DNA of 64,000 nucleotides, from assembly GCF_041431135.1 (NCBI RefSeq), contig NZ_CP107799.1:6448001-6512000 (forward strand). The letters are read 5' to 3'. The position numbers were made by a program, and so were the translations under genes. A model generated the notes under the pieces. That model had not been told where the DNA came from and did not search any database. It was given only the letters and a program-made list of their open reading frames with translations. The DNA is from Streptomyces sp. NBC_00554 (GTDB lineage Bacteria; Actinomycetota; Actinomycetes; Streptomycetales; Streptomycetaceae). Positions 8,097-16,496 of this stretch are shown piece after piece. Every line of letters begins with the position of its first letter. Positions within the stretch are counted from its first letter, which is position 1.

Positions 8097-9086
8097 CTAC
8101 TCCCGTACGGCCAGCGCCTGGAGCCGGTACTCCCTGGGCGAGAGCCCGTACGCGGTGCGGAAGACGCGGGTGAATCCGGAGTTGCGGGGGAGGCCCCAGC
8201 GGGTGGCGATGGCGTGGATCGGGGTGGCGTGCAGCGCGGGGTCCGCCAAATCGTGGCGGGCGCCCTCCAGGCGCTGGCTGCGGATCCAGGCCGCGACCGT
8301 CTCGCCCCGCACCTCTTCCTGGAAGAGGCGGTGCAGATAGCTGAGCGAGATGTGGTGCACGGCCGCGATCACGGGCGGTGTCAGCTCAGGGTCGTGCAGG
8401 TTCTGGCGGATGAACGCGCGTATGCGTTCGGTCAGGGCCCGGTGACGGGTCTCCGGCGGCAGAGCGGCCTCCACCTCCAGCATCTGGGCGAACCAGGCCG
8501 CCAGCAGGTCGAGCACGACCGTGCCCAGGCGCGGCGCGTCCGACGGCTGGAGGGAGTTGGACTCCCTTTCCAGGCCGGTGAGGAACCCCGTCAGCAGGGC
8601 GCCCACTCCCTCCTGAGCCGACAGCCGCCTGCCCAGCAACTCCCGTACCCGGTCCGGTGACACGGGCAGCAGTGCCTTGGGGACCTCCACGCCCACCCCG
8701 GTGACCGTGCGGCGGCCCAGGCCGTCCGGCGGCCGCACGTCGTAGGGCCGCGAGGTGTCGGAGACCCACAGGTCGCGCGGGCCGTACATGTCGCTCCGCC
8801 CGGCGTGGTCGAACCCCAACTCGCCGCCGAGCACCAGCGACAAGTGGTACTGCTCGGGGTCGGACTGCCGGATCATCCGCGCGGTCCGCCGGAACCGCGC
8901 CGGCAGCAGCGACGTCGGCCACACGATCACCGGCCCCAGCTCCAGCAACCGCTGCTCCGCCCAGAAGTCGGCGGCGTACTCACTGCTGATCTCGCTCGGC
9001 GCGATCGTCCGGTCGATCAGTTCCCGCCAGTACTCGAACCTGTGCTCCGCAGGCACGTCCTCGCTCCGGAACACCGTCCCGATCAT
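8097..9086 (-). CDS. AraC family transcriptional regulator
   Basis: The 329-residue protein carries an N-terminal ligand/dimerisation domain of the AraC-binding-like type (about 10-190: FEYWRELIDRTI, DLWVSDTSRPYDV) and a C-terminal pair of HTH motifs (about 225-325: HISLSYLHRLFQEE and GLPRNSGFTRVFRTAYG, ending SPREYR). This is the architecture of activators responding to small aromatic or sugar ligands. It is followed downstream on the same strand side by nothing in an operon; the tannase-like gene lies upstream of it with a strong terminator between, so regulation of that esterase is possible but only positional. Confidence 0.9.
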   Translation of the reverse strand: MIGTVFRSEDVPAEHRFEYWRELIDRTIAPSEISSEYAADFWAEQRLLELGPVIVWPTSLLPARFRRTARMIRQSDPEQYHLSLVLGGELGFDHAGRSDMYGPRDLWVSDTSRPYDVRPPDGLGRRTVTGVGVEVPKALLPVSPDRVRELLGRRLSAQEGVGALLTGFLTGLERESNSLQPSDAPRLGTVVLDLLAAWFAQMLEVEAALPPETRHRALTERIRAFIRQNLHDPELTPPVIAAVHHISLSYLHRLFQEEVRGETVAAWIRSQRLEGARHDLADPALHATPIHAIATRWGLPRNSGFTRVFRTAYGLSPREYRLQALAVRE

Positions 9087-9203
9087 CCCGCCCCGTTCCC
9101 CCCTGAGTCCCCGTCAGGCGCTCCCGTCGGCGCGGAGGGAACGCGGAGGGAACTTTATCCTCGCTCGGTGAACGTCGGCCCGGTGCGCGGGGGAAGGCCC
9201 CGC

Positions 9204-9248
9204 ATCCGGAAGGCCCGGCGCCCTTCCCGCGCGCCGGGCCTTCCGGAT
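9204..9248 (-). terminator. Strong terminator of the tannase-like gene
   Basis: A perfect 18-bp G/C-rich stem (9204-9221 with 9231-9248) and a nine-base loop lie 15 bases after the esterase stop at 9263. No U-tract is evident, as is common in Streptomyces. Confidence 0.85.
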
Positions 9249-9262
9249 CGGAACCGCTCGGG

Positions 9263-10765
9263 TCACTTCCTGTAGCCGGTGACCTTGCCGATCCAGGTCA
9301 TGAAGGCGGGCGCGTCCTGGTTCGCGCCGTGCGCGCCGTCCCAGTACATGTACGTGTCGACGTTGTCGCCGAGGTTCTCCAGGCTCGCGGCGAGGTTGCC
9401 GACGACGGTCAGCGAGGTGTCGCTGTCCTTGGTGCCGACGCGGATGAACCAGTTCCGGGCCCGGTGCGGGTTCTTGCGCTCGATGAAGGGCATCGGATTG
9501 AGCAGTTCGATCTTCTCGGGCAGGTCCGCGTCGAGGCGGGCGGCCGCGTCGCCGGTGGCCTTGCGCAGGCTCCACTCCGTGAAGTGGCGTGCCTTGGTGG
9601 TGTCCACGCCGAACAGGTTGTTCTCGCCGGAGGACAGGTCGAAGAGGTCGAACGACGGGACGTTCTTCTTCCGGGCGCCCACGTGGGTGAGGAAGTCGCT
9701 CCAGGCGAAGGACGCCTTGCCGCCGGACCAGGTGATCCCGGGGTGGGCGGCCAGGTAGGCGGTGCGATCCGCGTCGGACAGAGCTGCCAGGTACTTGGTG
9801 GCCGAGGGCTCCAGGTACGTCCTGACCAGGTACTCGTCGTAGTTGCGGGCGGTGATGCGGCCGAAGCCGCCCTTGCCCTTGAGCTTCAACGACGCCTGGT
9901 ACTCGGCGAAGTTGCTCCGCAGTTCCTTGGACAGGGCCTGGTCGACCTGCGCGCCACTGGAGAGCGGGTTGGTGCCCCAGTTCCACTCGTACGCCATGTC
10001 GGCGTGTTCGAGGTCCGTGATCGGGCAGTACGGGGCGGCGGCGAAGACGGCGTCGCTCGCGTCGGCCGCGCCCAGCTCGCTCAGGTAGGAGTCGTAGAGG
10101 CGGCTGTCGCCGGTGGCGCCGAGCAGCGAGGTGAGGGCGCCGCCCGCGCTGACGCCGGTGGCGACGATGCGGTCGGTGTTGCCCGGGACGCGGCCCTTGT
10201 TGTGGCGGAGGTAGCGGACCGCGGCCTTGAGGTCCACGATCGCCGCCGGGGCCACGCCGTAGTAGACGCCCGTGGAGTCGACCAGGGACCGGCCGCGGGC
10301 GCCCGGTTCCGCCACGACGTAGCCGGACGCCAGCGCCAGGCCCGGGTTGGTGCCGCGACCGATGCCGGTGTTGTTGGCCGTGGAGGACGGCATGTAGCCG
10401 CCGACCGCGTTGTTGAAGAGGATCGGCGCGTGCGAGGCGTCGACCGCAACGCCGTCGATCTCCACCGGGACGTTGACGTTGAGGGTCTGGTACGTCACGT
10501 CGACCGGGGCGGCGACATACGGGATCGCCTTGTAGAAGCGGTAGGTGACCGCCTTGACGCCGTCGGCAGTGGTGACGGACGTGGTGAGGGTGGTGTAGGT
10601 CGCGGGGTCGAACACCAAGGGGTCCGATGCCGAGAGGTCCGCGGCCGAGGTTGCCTTGCCCTGCACCTTGGCGGCGGGCGAGGCCCACGCCCCGCCGGCC
10701 GAGCCGACAACCGCCGGTATGGCGGCCGTCGCGGCCAGAACCTTCACCATGTGTCTCCGCTGCAT
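9263..10765 (-). CDS. Exported tannase-like (subtype B) esterase
   Basis: The 500-residue product starts MQRRHMVKVLAATAA, a signal with a twin arginine (RRHMVK) followed by a hydrophobic stretch and WASP-type cleavage region near residue 29. The body is an alpha/beta hydrolase with nucleophile Ser about 206 in GVSAGG, a C-terminal His in DGAHGAN and an Asp candidate in GTKDSDTS. The layout (LNVNVPVEIDG, lid insertion, late His) resembles subtype B tannases, which hydrolyse galloyl esters. ATG 10765 has GGAGAGA upstream and was preferred to GTG 10783. Substrate (tannin or another bulky ester) is inferred from family resemblance. Confidence 0.78.
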   Translation of the reverse strand: MQRRHMVKVLAATAAIPAVVGSAGGAWASPAAKVQGKATSAADLSASDPLVFDPATYTTLTTSVTTADGVKAVTYRFYKAIPYVAAPVDVTYQTLNVNVPVEIDGVAVDASHAPILFNNAVGGYMPSSTANNTGIGRGTNPGLALASGYVVAEPGARGRSLVDSTGVYYGVAPAAIVDLKAAVRYLRHNKGRVPGNTDRIVATGVSAGGALTSLLGATGDSRLYDSYLSELGAADASDAVFAAAPYCPITDLEHADMAYEWNWGTNPLSSGAQVDQALSKELRSNFAEYQASLKLKGKGGFGRITARNYDEYLVRTYLEPSATKYLAALSDADRTAYLAAHPGITWSGGKASFAWSDFLTHVGARKKNVPSFDLFDLSSGENNLFGVDTTKARHFTEWSLRKATGDAAARLDADLPEKIELLNPMPFIERKNPHRARNWFIRVGTKDSDTSLTVVGNLAASLENLGDNVDTYMYWDGAHGANQDAPAFMTWIGKVTGYRK

Positions 10766-10817
10766 CGCGTCTTCTCTCTCCACTGGGGGGCGGCCCGGAA
10801 GGCGAGGAACCGCTTCC

Positions 10818-10839
10818 GGCGCATGTGAAGGTATGCGCC
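10818..10839. promoter_or_regulatory. Operator-like inverted repeat upstream of the esterase
   Basis: Arms GGCGCAT (10818) and ATGCGCC (10833) flank eight bases, about 55-75 bases upstream of the esterase start. Size and position suit a regulator site. Which protein binds is unknown. Confidence 0.35.
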
Positions 10840-10936
10840 CGCCCAGAGATCGTCAACAATTTCGTCAACTTTTCGGCCGCGCGTGGACGTCGCCCCCGGA
10901 GGGTCCCCGGTCGGGCGTGATCGCGCTCGCCCAATG

Positions 10937-10963
10937 CCCCACCCCGGAGTTACGGGGGTGGGG
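10937..10963 (-). terminator. Terminator of the DUF937 gene
   Basis: CCCCACCCC (10937) pairs with GGGGTGGGG (10955) across a short loop, just past the DUF937 stop at 10972. Confidence 0.65.
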
Positions 10964-10971
10964 GATTGCCG

Positions 10972-11352
10972 CTATTTCTTCGCGCCCCGCTTCGCCAGTA
11001 CCGTCAGGATCACCGGGATCAGCAATTCGACGACCCGGGTGACGGTCGCCGCGGGGAGGCCGGTCTTCTTGGCGACGGCGTTCGCGACCGGCTTGCTCGC
11101 CTTGGCCAGCACACCGGCCAGGAGGCCGCCGGCGGTGAATCCGCCGAGCGTCGACACGCCCTGAAGCGGCGCCTCCTCCTCCGGAACGGGCGCCTCGCGC
11201 ACCTCGCCGGAGAGCGCCGACACCGTCGTTCCGACCATCTCGCGGGCCTCGGTGCCGTCCGTTCCCAGCAGGCCCGCGATCTCCTGGAGCCTGTCCTCGC
11301 CGAGCTCGTCGAGGACCTCGGCCTCCAGGGACGTACCGGAATCTTCGCTCAT
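10972..11352 (-). CDS. DUF937 domain protein
   Basis: The 126-residue product begins MSEDSGTSLEAEVLDELGED and shows the small helical, glycine- and alanine-rich pattern of DUF937 (STLGGFTAGGLLAGVLAK, then a hydrophobic C-terminal helix VTRVVELLIPVILTVLAKRG). The acidic N-terminal half is unlike the C-terminal half. No biochemical role is established for the family to my knowledge. ATG 11352 was chosen because the twelve upstream codons are basic and non-conserved-looking. Confidence 0.75.
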   Translation of the reverse strand: MSEDSGTSLEAEVLDELGEDRLQEIAGLLGTDGTEAREMVGTTVSALSGEVREAPVPEEEAPLQGVSTLGGFTAGGLLAGVLAKASKPVANAVAKKTGLPAATVTRVVELLIPVILTVLAKRGAKK

Positions 11353-11508
11353 GACGAAAACGCTACGTCTGCCCCGTTTCGCCCGCACGCCAAAAAAATC
11401 TCAGAAGTCCGTACAACCCTCCCCGCACATGGCGGGTCGTACTTGGCATCAGGACTTCTGGAGGGGGATCTGGGGGGATCGCGGGGGTTCTGATGCGGAG
11501 GGGAACCC

Positions 11509-11540
11509 GAGGGGGCCCGGTCGACGGACCGGGCTCCCTC
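11509..11540 (-). terminator. Terminator of the ribose operon
   Basis: A 14-bp stem with one mismatch (11509-11522 with 11527-11540) and a four-base loop lies 42 bases after the rbsD stop. Confidence 0.8.
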
Positions 11541-11581
11541 GAAGCTTTTCCCGCCAACGGTCTGGCGCACCGAAGGCACGG

Positions 11582-11971
11582 CTAAAAGAAGACCCCACAC
11601 CGCAGCAGCACATTCGCATACGGCCGGGCCTCCCCGGTCCTGACGATCAGACGCGCGCCCGCCGACAGCGACTTCAGCTCCTCGTGCGAGACCGTCCACA
11701 GGCCCGGGAAGCGCTTCTCCAGCAACGCCGACGCGTCCGGGTTCGCCTCCTGGACCTCACGCGCGGCCGTGGCGCCCTCCACCACCAGCTCGTCGAGCAG
11801 CCCGTCGAGCACCTCGGCGAACGACGGCACCCCGGCCCGGAACGCCAGGTCCACGACGCGCGGCCCCGCCGGTATCGGCATCCCCACGTCGCACACCAGG
11901 ACCCCGTCCCCGTGGCCCAACTCGGCGAGCGCGCCCGCGAGATGGCGGTTCAGAATTCCGGCCTTCTTCAC
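11582..11971 (-). CDS. rbsD: D-ribose pyranase RbsD
   Basis: The 129-residue protein starts MKKAGILNRHLAGALAELGH and has the family's HGD motif and DVGMPIP segment; the His of RHL/GHGD is the catalytic region in characterised RbsD. It interconverts pyranose and furanose ribose so that ribokinase receives its substrate. It is the last gene of the ribose operon; its start overlaps the ribokinase stop by four bases (11968-11971). Confidence 0.95.
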   Translation of the reverse strand: MKKAGILNRHLAGALAELGHGDGVLVCDVGMPIPAGPRVVDLAFRAGVPSFAEVLDGLLDELVVEGATAAREVQEANPDASALLEKRFPGLWTVSHEELKSLSAGARLIVRTGEARPYANVLLRCGVFF

Positions 11972-12870
11972 AGCGCGGCCACTTCCTCGGCGGTCGGGAA
12001 GGACTCCTGGGCGCCGTGCCGGGTTACCGCGACGGCCCCGACCCGGGCGGCGTACGCGGCGGCCTCGGCCAGTGACTCGCCACGCCCCAGCCGCCAGGCC
12101 AGCGCCGCGGTGAACGAGTCGCCCGCCCCGGTCGTGTCCACGGCCTCGACCCGCACGGACGGCACCCGGACCCGGGCCCCGGCCCGCTGGGCCACCAGCG
12201 CGCCCTGCTCGCCCAGCGTGATGACCACCGAGCTCGGGCCCATGGCCAGCAGATCCCGCGCCCAGTCCTCCGGCTCGGGACCGGCCCCGGAGCCGATCAG
12301 CACACGCGCCTCGTGCTCGTTCACGATCAGCGGGTCGCAGGCCGCCAGTACCTCGCGGGGCAGCGGCCTGGGTGGCGAGGGGTTGAGTACGAAGCGGCTG
12401 TCCTCGGCGAGATTCCGTACGACCTCCACGACCGTCTCCAACGGGATCTCCAGCTGCGCCGAGACCACCCGGGAAGCCTGGAACAGGCTCCCGGCCGCGC
12501 GGACGTCCTCCGGCATCAGCCGCCCGTTCGCGCCGGGCGAGACCACGATGCTGTTGTCCCCGGACGGATCCACCGTGATCAGCGCGACCCCGGTGGGCGC
12601 GCCGCCGACCAGGACGCCCACGGTGTCGACACCGGCCGCCCGCTGCGAGTCGAGCAGCAGCCGCCCGTACGCGTCGTCGCCCACGCGCGCCAGCAGGACC
12701 GTACGGGCCCCGAGCCGGGCGGCGGCGACCGCCTGGTTCGCGCCCTTGCCGCCCGGGTGGACGGTCAGGTCGGAGCCGAGGACCGTCTCCCCGGCCGCGG
12801 GCCGCCGCTCGACGCCGATCACCAGATCCGCGTTGGCCGATCCGACGACCAGCAGGTCGTAGTCGTACAT
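11968..12870 (-). CDS. rbsK: Ribokinase
   Basis: The 300-residue PfkB-family kinase starts MYDYDLLVVGSANADLV. It has the first PfkB signature (PGGKGANQAVAAARLG) and the C-terminal anion-hole/catalytic motif DTTGAGDSFTAAL with the catalytic Asp. It phosphorylates ribose to ribose 5-phosphate. A 17-bp hairpin separates it from the upstream transporter gene. The start at 12870 begins the fold; upstream codons encode the hairpin and are not protein-like. Confidence 0.95.
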   Translation of the reverse strand: MYDYDLLVVGSANADLVIGVERRPAAGETVLGSDLTVHPGGKGANQAVAAARLGARTVLLARVGDDAYGRLLLDSQRAAGVDTVGVLVGGAPTGVALITVDPSGDNSIVVSPGANGRLMPEDVRAAGSLFQASRVVSAQLEIPLETVVEVVRNLAEDSRFVLNPSPPRPLPREVLAACDPLIVNEHEARVLIGSGAGPEPEDWARDLLAMGPSSVVITLGEQGALVAQRAGARVRVPSVRVEAVDTTGAGDSFTAALAWRLGRGESLAEAAAYAARVGAVAVTRHGAQESFPTAEEVAAL

Positions 12871-12895
12871 GAACTGTCTCCCAAGGAAAGTCAGT

Positions 12896-12934
12896 TGAGC
12901 GGCCGGACAGACGTGCTGTCTGTCCGGCCGCTCA
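12896..12934 (-). terminator. 17-bp perfect hairpin inside the ribose operon
   Basis: Arms 12896-12912 and 12918-12934 pair perfectly (ending GGCCGGACAGAC) around a five-base loop, between rbsCB (stop 12971) and rbsK (start 12870). It could partly terminate transcription or protect the 3' end of the transporter mRNA so that kinase and transporter levels differ. Confidence 0.8.
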
Positions 12935-12970
12935 CGGGTCACCCGCTGATGCTGTCCACGCTCACCGGTG

Positions 12971-14917
12971 TCATCCGCTGAACTCGGCCACGTTCTGAGC
13001 CGTGACCACCTTCACCGGCACCATCACCGTCTTCTCGACCGTCTTCCCCTCGACGGCCTTCAGCGCGTTCTCCACCGCGATCCGCCCGAGTTCCGTCGGC
13101 TGCTGGGCCACGGAGGCGTACATCGTGCCGTCCTTGACGGCCTTCAGTCCGTCGGGGGTGCCGTCGAAGCCGATGACCGAGACCGACTTGCCGGCCTTGG
13201 AGCCGAGCGCCTTGACCGCGCCGAGCGCCATCTCGTCGTTCTCGGCGAAGACGCCCTGGATGTCGGGGTGGGCCTGGAGCATGTTGGTCATGACGTCGAG
13301 GCCCTTGGTGCGGTCGAAGTCCGCGGGCTGCTTGGCGACGACCTTGATGCCGGGGTAGTCCTTCAGACCCTCGGTGAAACCGGCCCCGCGCTCACGGCTG
13401 GCGGACGTGCCCGCCTGGCCCTGGAGGATGGCGATCGTGCCCTTGCCGCCCAGCTTCTCGGCCATGGTCTTCGCGGCGAGCTTGCCGCCGGCGATGTTGT
13501 CGGAGGCGACGAGCGCGGCCGTGTCGGCGTTGTTCACGCCCCGGTCGACGCCGACGACGGGGATGTCGGCCTTGTTCGCGGAGCGCACCGAGGGGCCCGC
13601 CGCGTCCGAGTCCACCGGGTTGACGATGATCGCCCCGAGGCCCTCGCTGGTGAAGTTCTGCAACTGGTTGGCCTGCTGGGACGCGTCGTTCTGGGCGTCC
13701 GTCACCGTCAGGTCCACACCGAGCTTCTTCGCCTCCTCCTGCGCACCCGCCTTGATCTGTACGAAGAAGGGGTTGTTCAGCGTCGACAGCGACAGGCCCA
13801 CCTTCGGCGTCGTCGAGGACGAGCCGGTGTGCAGGAAGGACATGGCGCCCACGACAGCGGCGGCGACCACGGCCGCGATGACGTACGTCGCCGCCTGCTT
13901 GCCCCTGCCGCCGCCCGAGGCACCCGCGCCCACCGGGGTCGCCCCCGCCTTGCGCCGCACCGTGTCGAGGAGCACCGCGAGGGCGATCACGACACCGATG
14001 ACGACCTGCTGCCAGAAGGCCGACACGGAAAGGAGGTTGAGCCCGTTGCGCAGCACCGCAAGGATCAGCGCGCCGATCAGCGTGCCGGACGCCTTGCCGG
14101 TACCGCCCGCGAGGGAGGCGCCGCCGATGACGACCGCGGCGATCGCGTCGAGCTCGTAACCCTGCGCGGCCTGCGGCTGGGCGGAGGAGAGCCGGGAGGC
14201 GAGCACGATGCCCGCGGCGGCCGCGAAGAGACCGGACAGCGCGTAGATCGCGAGCTTCTGCTTCTTCACCCGGAGGCCGGAGAGGCGCGCCGCCTCCTCG
14301 TTGCCGCCGATCGCGTACATGGAGCGGCCGATGTACGTACGACCCAGGATCACGGCGGTGATGAGCCCCATCACGACCATCACCAGGACCGGCACCGGCA
14401 GCCAGCCGCCGAGCGTGTCACCGAGGTGGGACACCGAGTCGGGGAAGGCGATCGGGCTGCCCTGCGAGATGACCAGGCTGAGCCCCCGGCCCACGGAGAG
14501 CATGGCGAGCGTCGCGATGAACGGCGGCAGTTTCCCGTACGAGATCAGCACGCCGTTGACCAGGCCGCACGCTATGCCGGTGGCGATCGCGAGGATCACC
14601 GCGATCCAGACCGGCACGCCCTCCGAAGTCGCCGTCCACGCAAGGACGGTGGCGGACAGCGCGGCGACGGAACCGACCGACAGGTCGATGCCCGCCGAGA
14701 CGATCACGAAGGTGACGCCGAAGGCGAGGATGGCGGTCACGGCCGCCTGGACGCCGATGTTGAGCAGGTTGTCCGTCGTCAGGAAGTCGCCGGACAGCGC
14801 CGACATCGCGACGACGAGGACGATGAGCGCGGTGAGCGCGCCGTTGTCGAGCAGGAGCCGGCGGACCGCCGAGGCGCCACTCGCGCCCGATGTGCTCTTG
14901 AGCGTGTCAGTGGCCAC
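12971..14917 (-). CDS. rbsC-rbsB: Ribose ABC transporter permease fused to substrate-binding protein
   Basis: The 648-residue protein joins two normally separate subunits. Residues about 20-320 are an RbsC-type permease (VVAMSALSGDFLTTDNLLNI, IVSAGIDLSVGS, many membrane helices). A further hydrophobic segment near residue 345 (YVIAAVVAAAVVGAMSFL) leads into an RbsB-type periplasmic-binding domain (VGLSLSTLNNPFFVQIKAG to the C-terminus, with VFAENDEMALGAVKAL). The binding domain is therefore tethered outside the membrane rather than being a lipoprotein. GTG 14917 overlaps the rbsA stop by 11 bases. Such fusions occur in other Streptomyces as I recall. Confidence 0.93.
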   Translation of the reverse strand: MATDTLKSTSGASGASAVRRLLLDNGALTALIVLVVAMSALSGDFLTTDNLLNIGVQAAVTAILAFGVTFVIVSAGIDLSVGSVAALSATVLAWTATSEGVPVWIAVILAIATGIACGLVNGVLISYGKLPPFIATLAMLSVGRGLSLVISQGSPIAFPDSVSHLGDTLGGWLPVPVLVMVVMGLITAVILGRTYIGRSMYAIGGNEEAARLSGLRVKKQKLAIYALSGLFAAAAGIVLASRLSSAQPQAAQGYELDAIAAVVIGGASLAGGTGKASGTLIGALILAVLRNGLNLLSVSAFWQQVVIGVVIALAVLLDTVRRKAGATPVGAGASGGGRGKQAATYVIAAVVAAAVVGAMSFLHTGSSSTTPKVGLSLSTLNNPFFVQIKAGAQEEAKKLGVDLTVTDAQNDASQQANQLQNFTSEGLGAIIVNPVDSDAAGPSVRSANKADIPVVGVDRGVNNADTAALVASDNIAGGKLAAKTMAEKLGGKGTIAILQGQAGTSASRERGAGFTEGLKDYPGIKVVAKQPADFDRTKGLDVMTNMLQAHPDIQGVFAENDEMALGAVKALGSKAGKSVSVIGFDGTPDGLKAVKDGTMYASVAQQPTELGRIAVENALKAVEGKTVEKTVMVPVKVVTAQNVAEFSG

Positions 14918-16496
14918 GGGGGGCCTCCTTCTCTGTGTTCGTGCTGACGGCGAGGGCCATCACCGAGTCCTGCGTCGCCTCGTCGGCGGAGAGTTCGCCC
15001 GCGATCCGGCCCTGCGCCATCACCAGCACCCGGTCGCTCATGCCGAGCACCTCGGGCAGATCGCTGGAGATCATCAGGACGGCGGCGCCGGCGGCGGTCA
15101 GTTCGTTGACGAGCTGGTAGATCTCGACCTTGGCGCCCACGTCGATACCGCGGGTCGGCTCGTCGAGGATCAGCACCTTGGTGTCGGCGAGCAGCCACTT
15201 GCCGATGACGACCTTCTGCTGGTTGCCGCCGGACAGGGTGCGCACATGCTGGCCGAGTCCCGCCATCCGCACGCCCAGCTGCTCGGCGACCTTGGCGGCG
15301 GCGACCCGCTGCCCCTTGAGGTCGACAAGACCGCCGTGGGTGGCCGCCCGCATGGTCACGAGCCCGAGGTTCTCCTCCACGGAGGCGTCGAGGACGAGCC
15401 CCTGGCCCTTGCGGTCCTCGGGAACGAGCCCGATGCCCGCGCTCATCGCCGCGGGGACGTCGTGGCGCGGCAGCCGGGCCCCAGCGACCTCGACCGACCC
15501 CTTGTCGTACGGATCGGCCCCGAAGACGGCCCGGACGACCTCCGTACGTCCGGCCCCCACGAGCCCCGCGACACCGACGACCTCACCGGCCCGCACCTCG
15601 AAGGACACGTCGTGGAACGCACCGTCCCTGGTGAGGCCCCGGACGGTCAGCAACGCGGCCCCGGCGTCCGCGCGTTCACGCGGATACTGCTGCTCGATGG
15701 AACGGCCCACCATCAGGCGTACGAGTTCGTCCTCGGGCGTGGACGCGGGCACCTGGCCGACGCTCCTGCCGTCCCGGATGACCGTGACGCGGTCTCCCAG
15801 GGCGGCGATCTCCTCCAGGTGGTGCGTGATGAAGACGATGCCGACACCGTCCTCGCGCAGCTGGCGCACGATGCCGAAGAGTTTTTCGACCTCTTCGGAG
15901 GTGAGCACCGCGGTCGGCTCGTCCATGATCAGCACGCGGGCGTTGAGGCTGAGGGCCTTCGCGATCTCGACCATCTGGAGACGTGCGATACCGAGTTCAC
16001 GCACCCGCGCGCGGGGGGACACGTTCACCCCGACCCGCTCAAGGAGGGTGGCGGCGGCCGTCTCCATCGCCTTCCGGTCGATCATCCCGAAGCGGCGCGG
16101 CTGCCGCCCCAGGAAGATGTTCTCGGCGACCGTCAGATCCGGGACGAGGTTGAACTCCTGGTAGATGGTGGCGATCCCGAGGCGCTCGGAGTCCTGCGCC
16201 CCCTGGATACGGACCTCCTCGCCGTCCACGAGGACGCGCCCGGCGTCGGGGTGGTAGGCGCCGGAGAGCATCTTGATGAGGGTGCTCTTGCCCGCGCCGT
16301 TCTCGCCGAGCAGCACGTGCACCTCGCCCCGGCGCAGATCGAAGTCCACGCTGTCGAGCGCGACGACGCCGGGGAAGGTCTTGCGTATGCCCTCGATACG
16401 CAGCAGTTCACCTGAATGGGTAGTAGGCACCTTGCCTGAATCGGCACGAGGCGATTCGCCTGTATCCGTACCGGGCAACTCGTCAGGGCGGCTCAC
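14907..16496 (-). CDS. rbsA: Ribose ABC transporter ATP-binding protein
   Basis: The 529-residue protein has two tandem ATPase domains as expected for carbohydrate importers of the RbsA class. The first has Walker A GENGAGKST, signature LSLNARVLIMDEPTAVL region and Walker B; the second has the degenerate P-loop GLVGAGRTE and signature LSGGNQQKV with ILDEPTRGID. GTG 16496 overlaps the rbsR stop as GTGA; the first 30 residues are a variable Asp/Ser-rich lead. It energises uptake through the RbsC-RbsB fusion. Confidence 0.95.
   Translation of the reverse strand: MSRPDELPGTDTGESPRADSGKVPTTHSGELLRIEGIRKTFPGVVALDSVDFDLRRGEVHVLLGENGAGKSTLIKMLSGAYHPDAGRVLVDGEEVRIQGAQDSERLGIATIYQEFNLVPDLTVAENIFLGRQPRRFGMIDRKAMETAAATLLERVGVNVSPRARVRELGIARLQMVEIAKALSLNARVLIMDEPTAVLTSEEVEKLFGIVRQLREDGVGIVFITHHLEEIAALGDRVTVIRDGRSVGQVPASTPEDELVRLMVGRSIEQQYPRERADAGAALLTVRGLTRDGAFHDVSFEVRAGEVVGVAGLVGAGRTEVVRAVFGADPYDKGSVEVAGARLPRHDVPAAMSAGIGLVPEDRKGQGLVLDASVEENLGLVTMRAATHGGLVDLKGQRVAAAKVAEQLGVRMAGLGQHVRTLSGGNQQKVVIGKWLLADTKVLILDEPTRGIDVGAKVEIYQLVNELTAAGAAVLMISSDLPEVLGMSDRVLVMAQGRIAGELSADEATQDSVMALAVSTNTEKEAPRGH

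Noticed and set aside
14157..14159. TTA codon in the RbsC-RbsB fusion
   Set aside because: Also out of frame (GGT TAC); only the fadD TTA is in frame.
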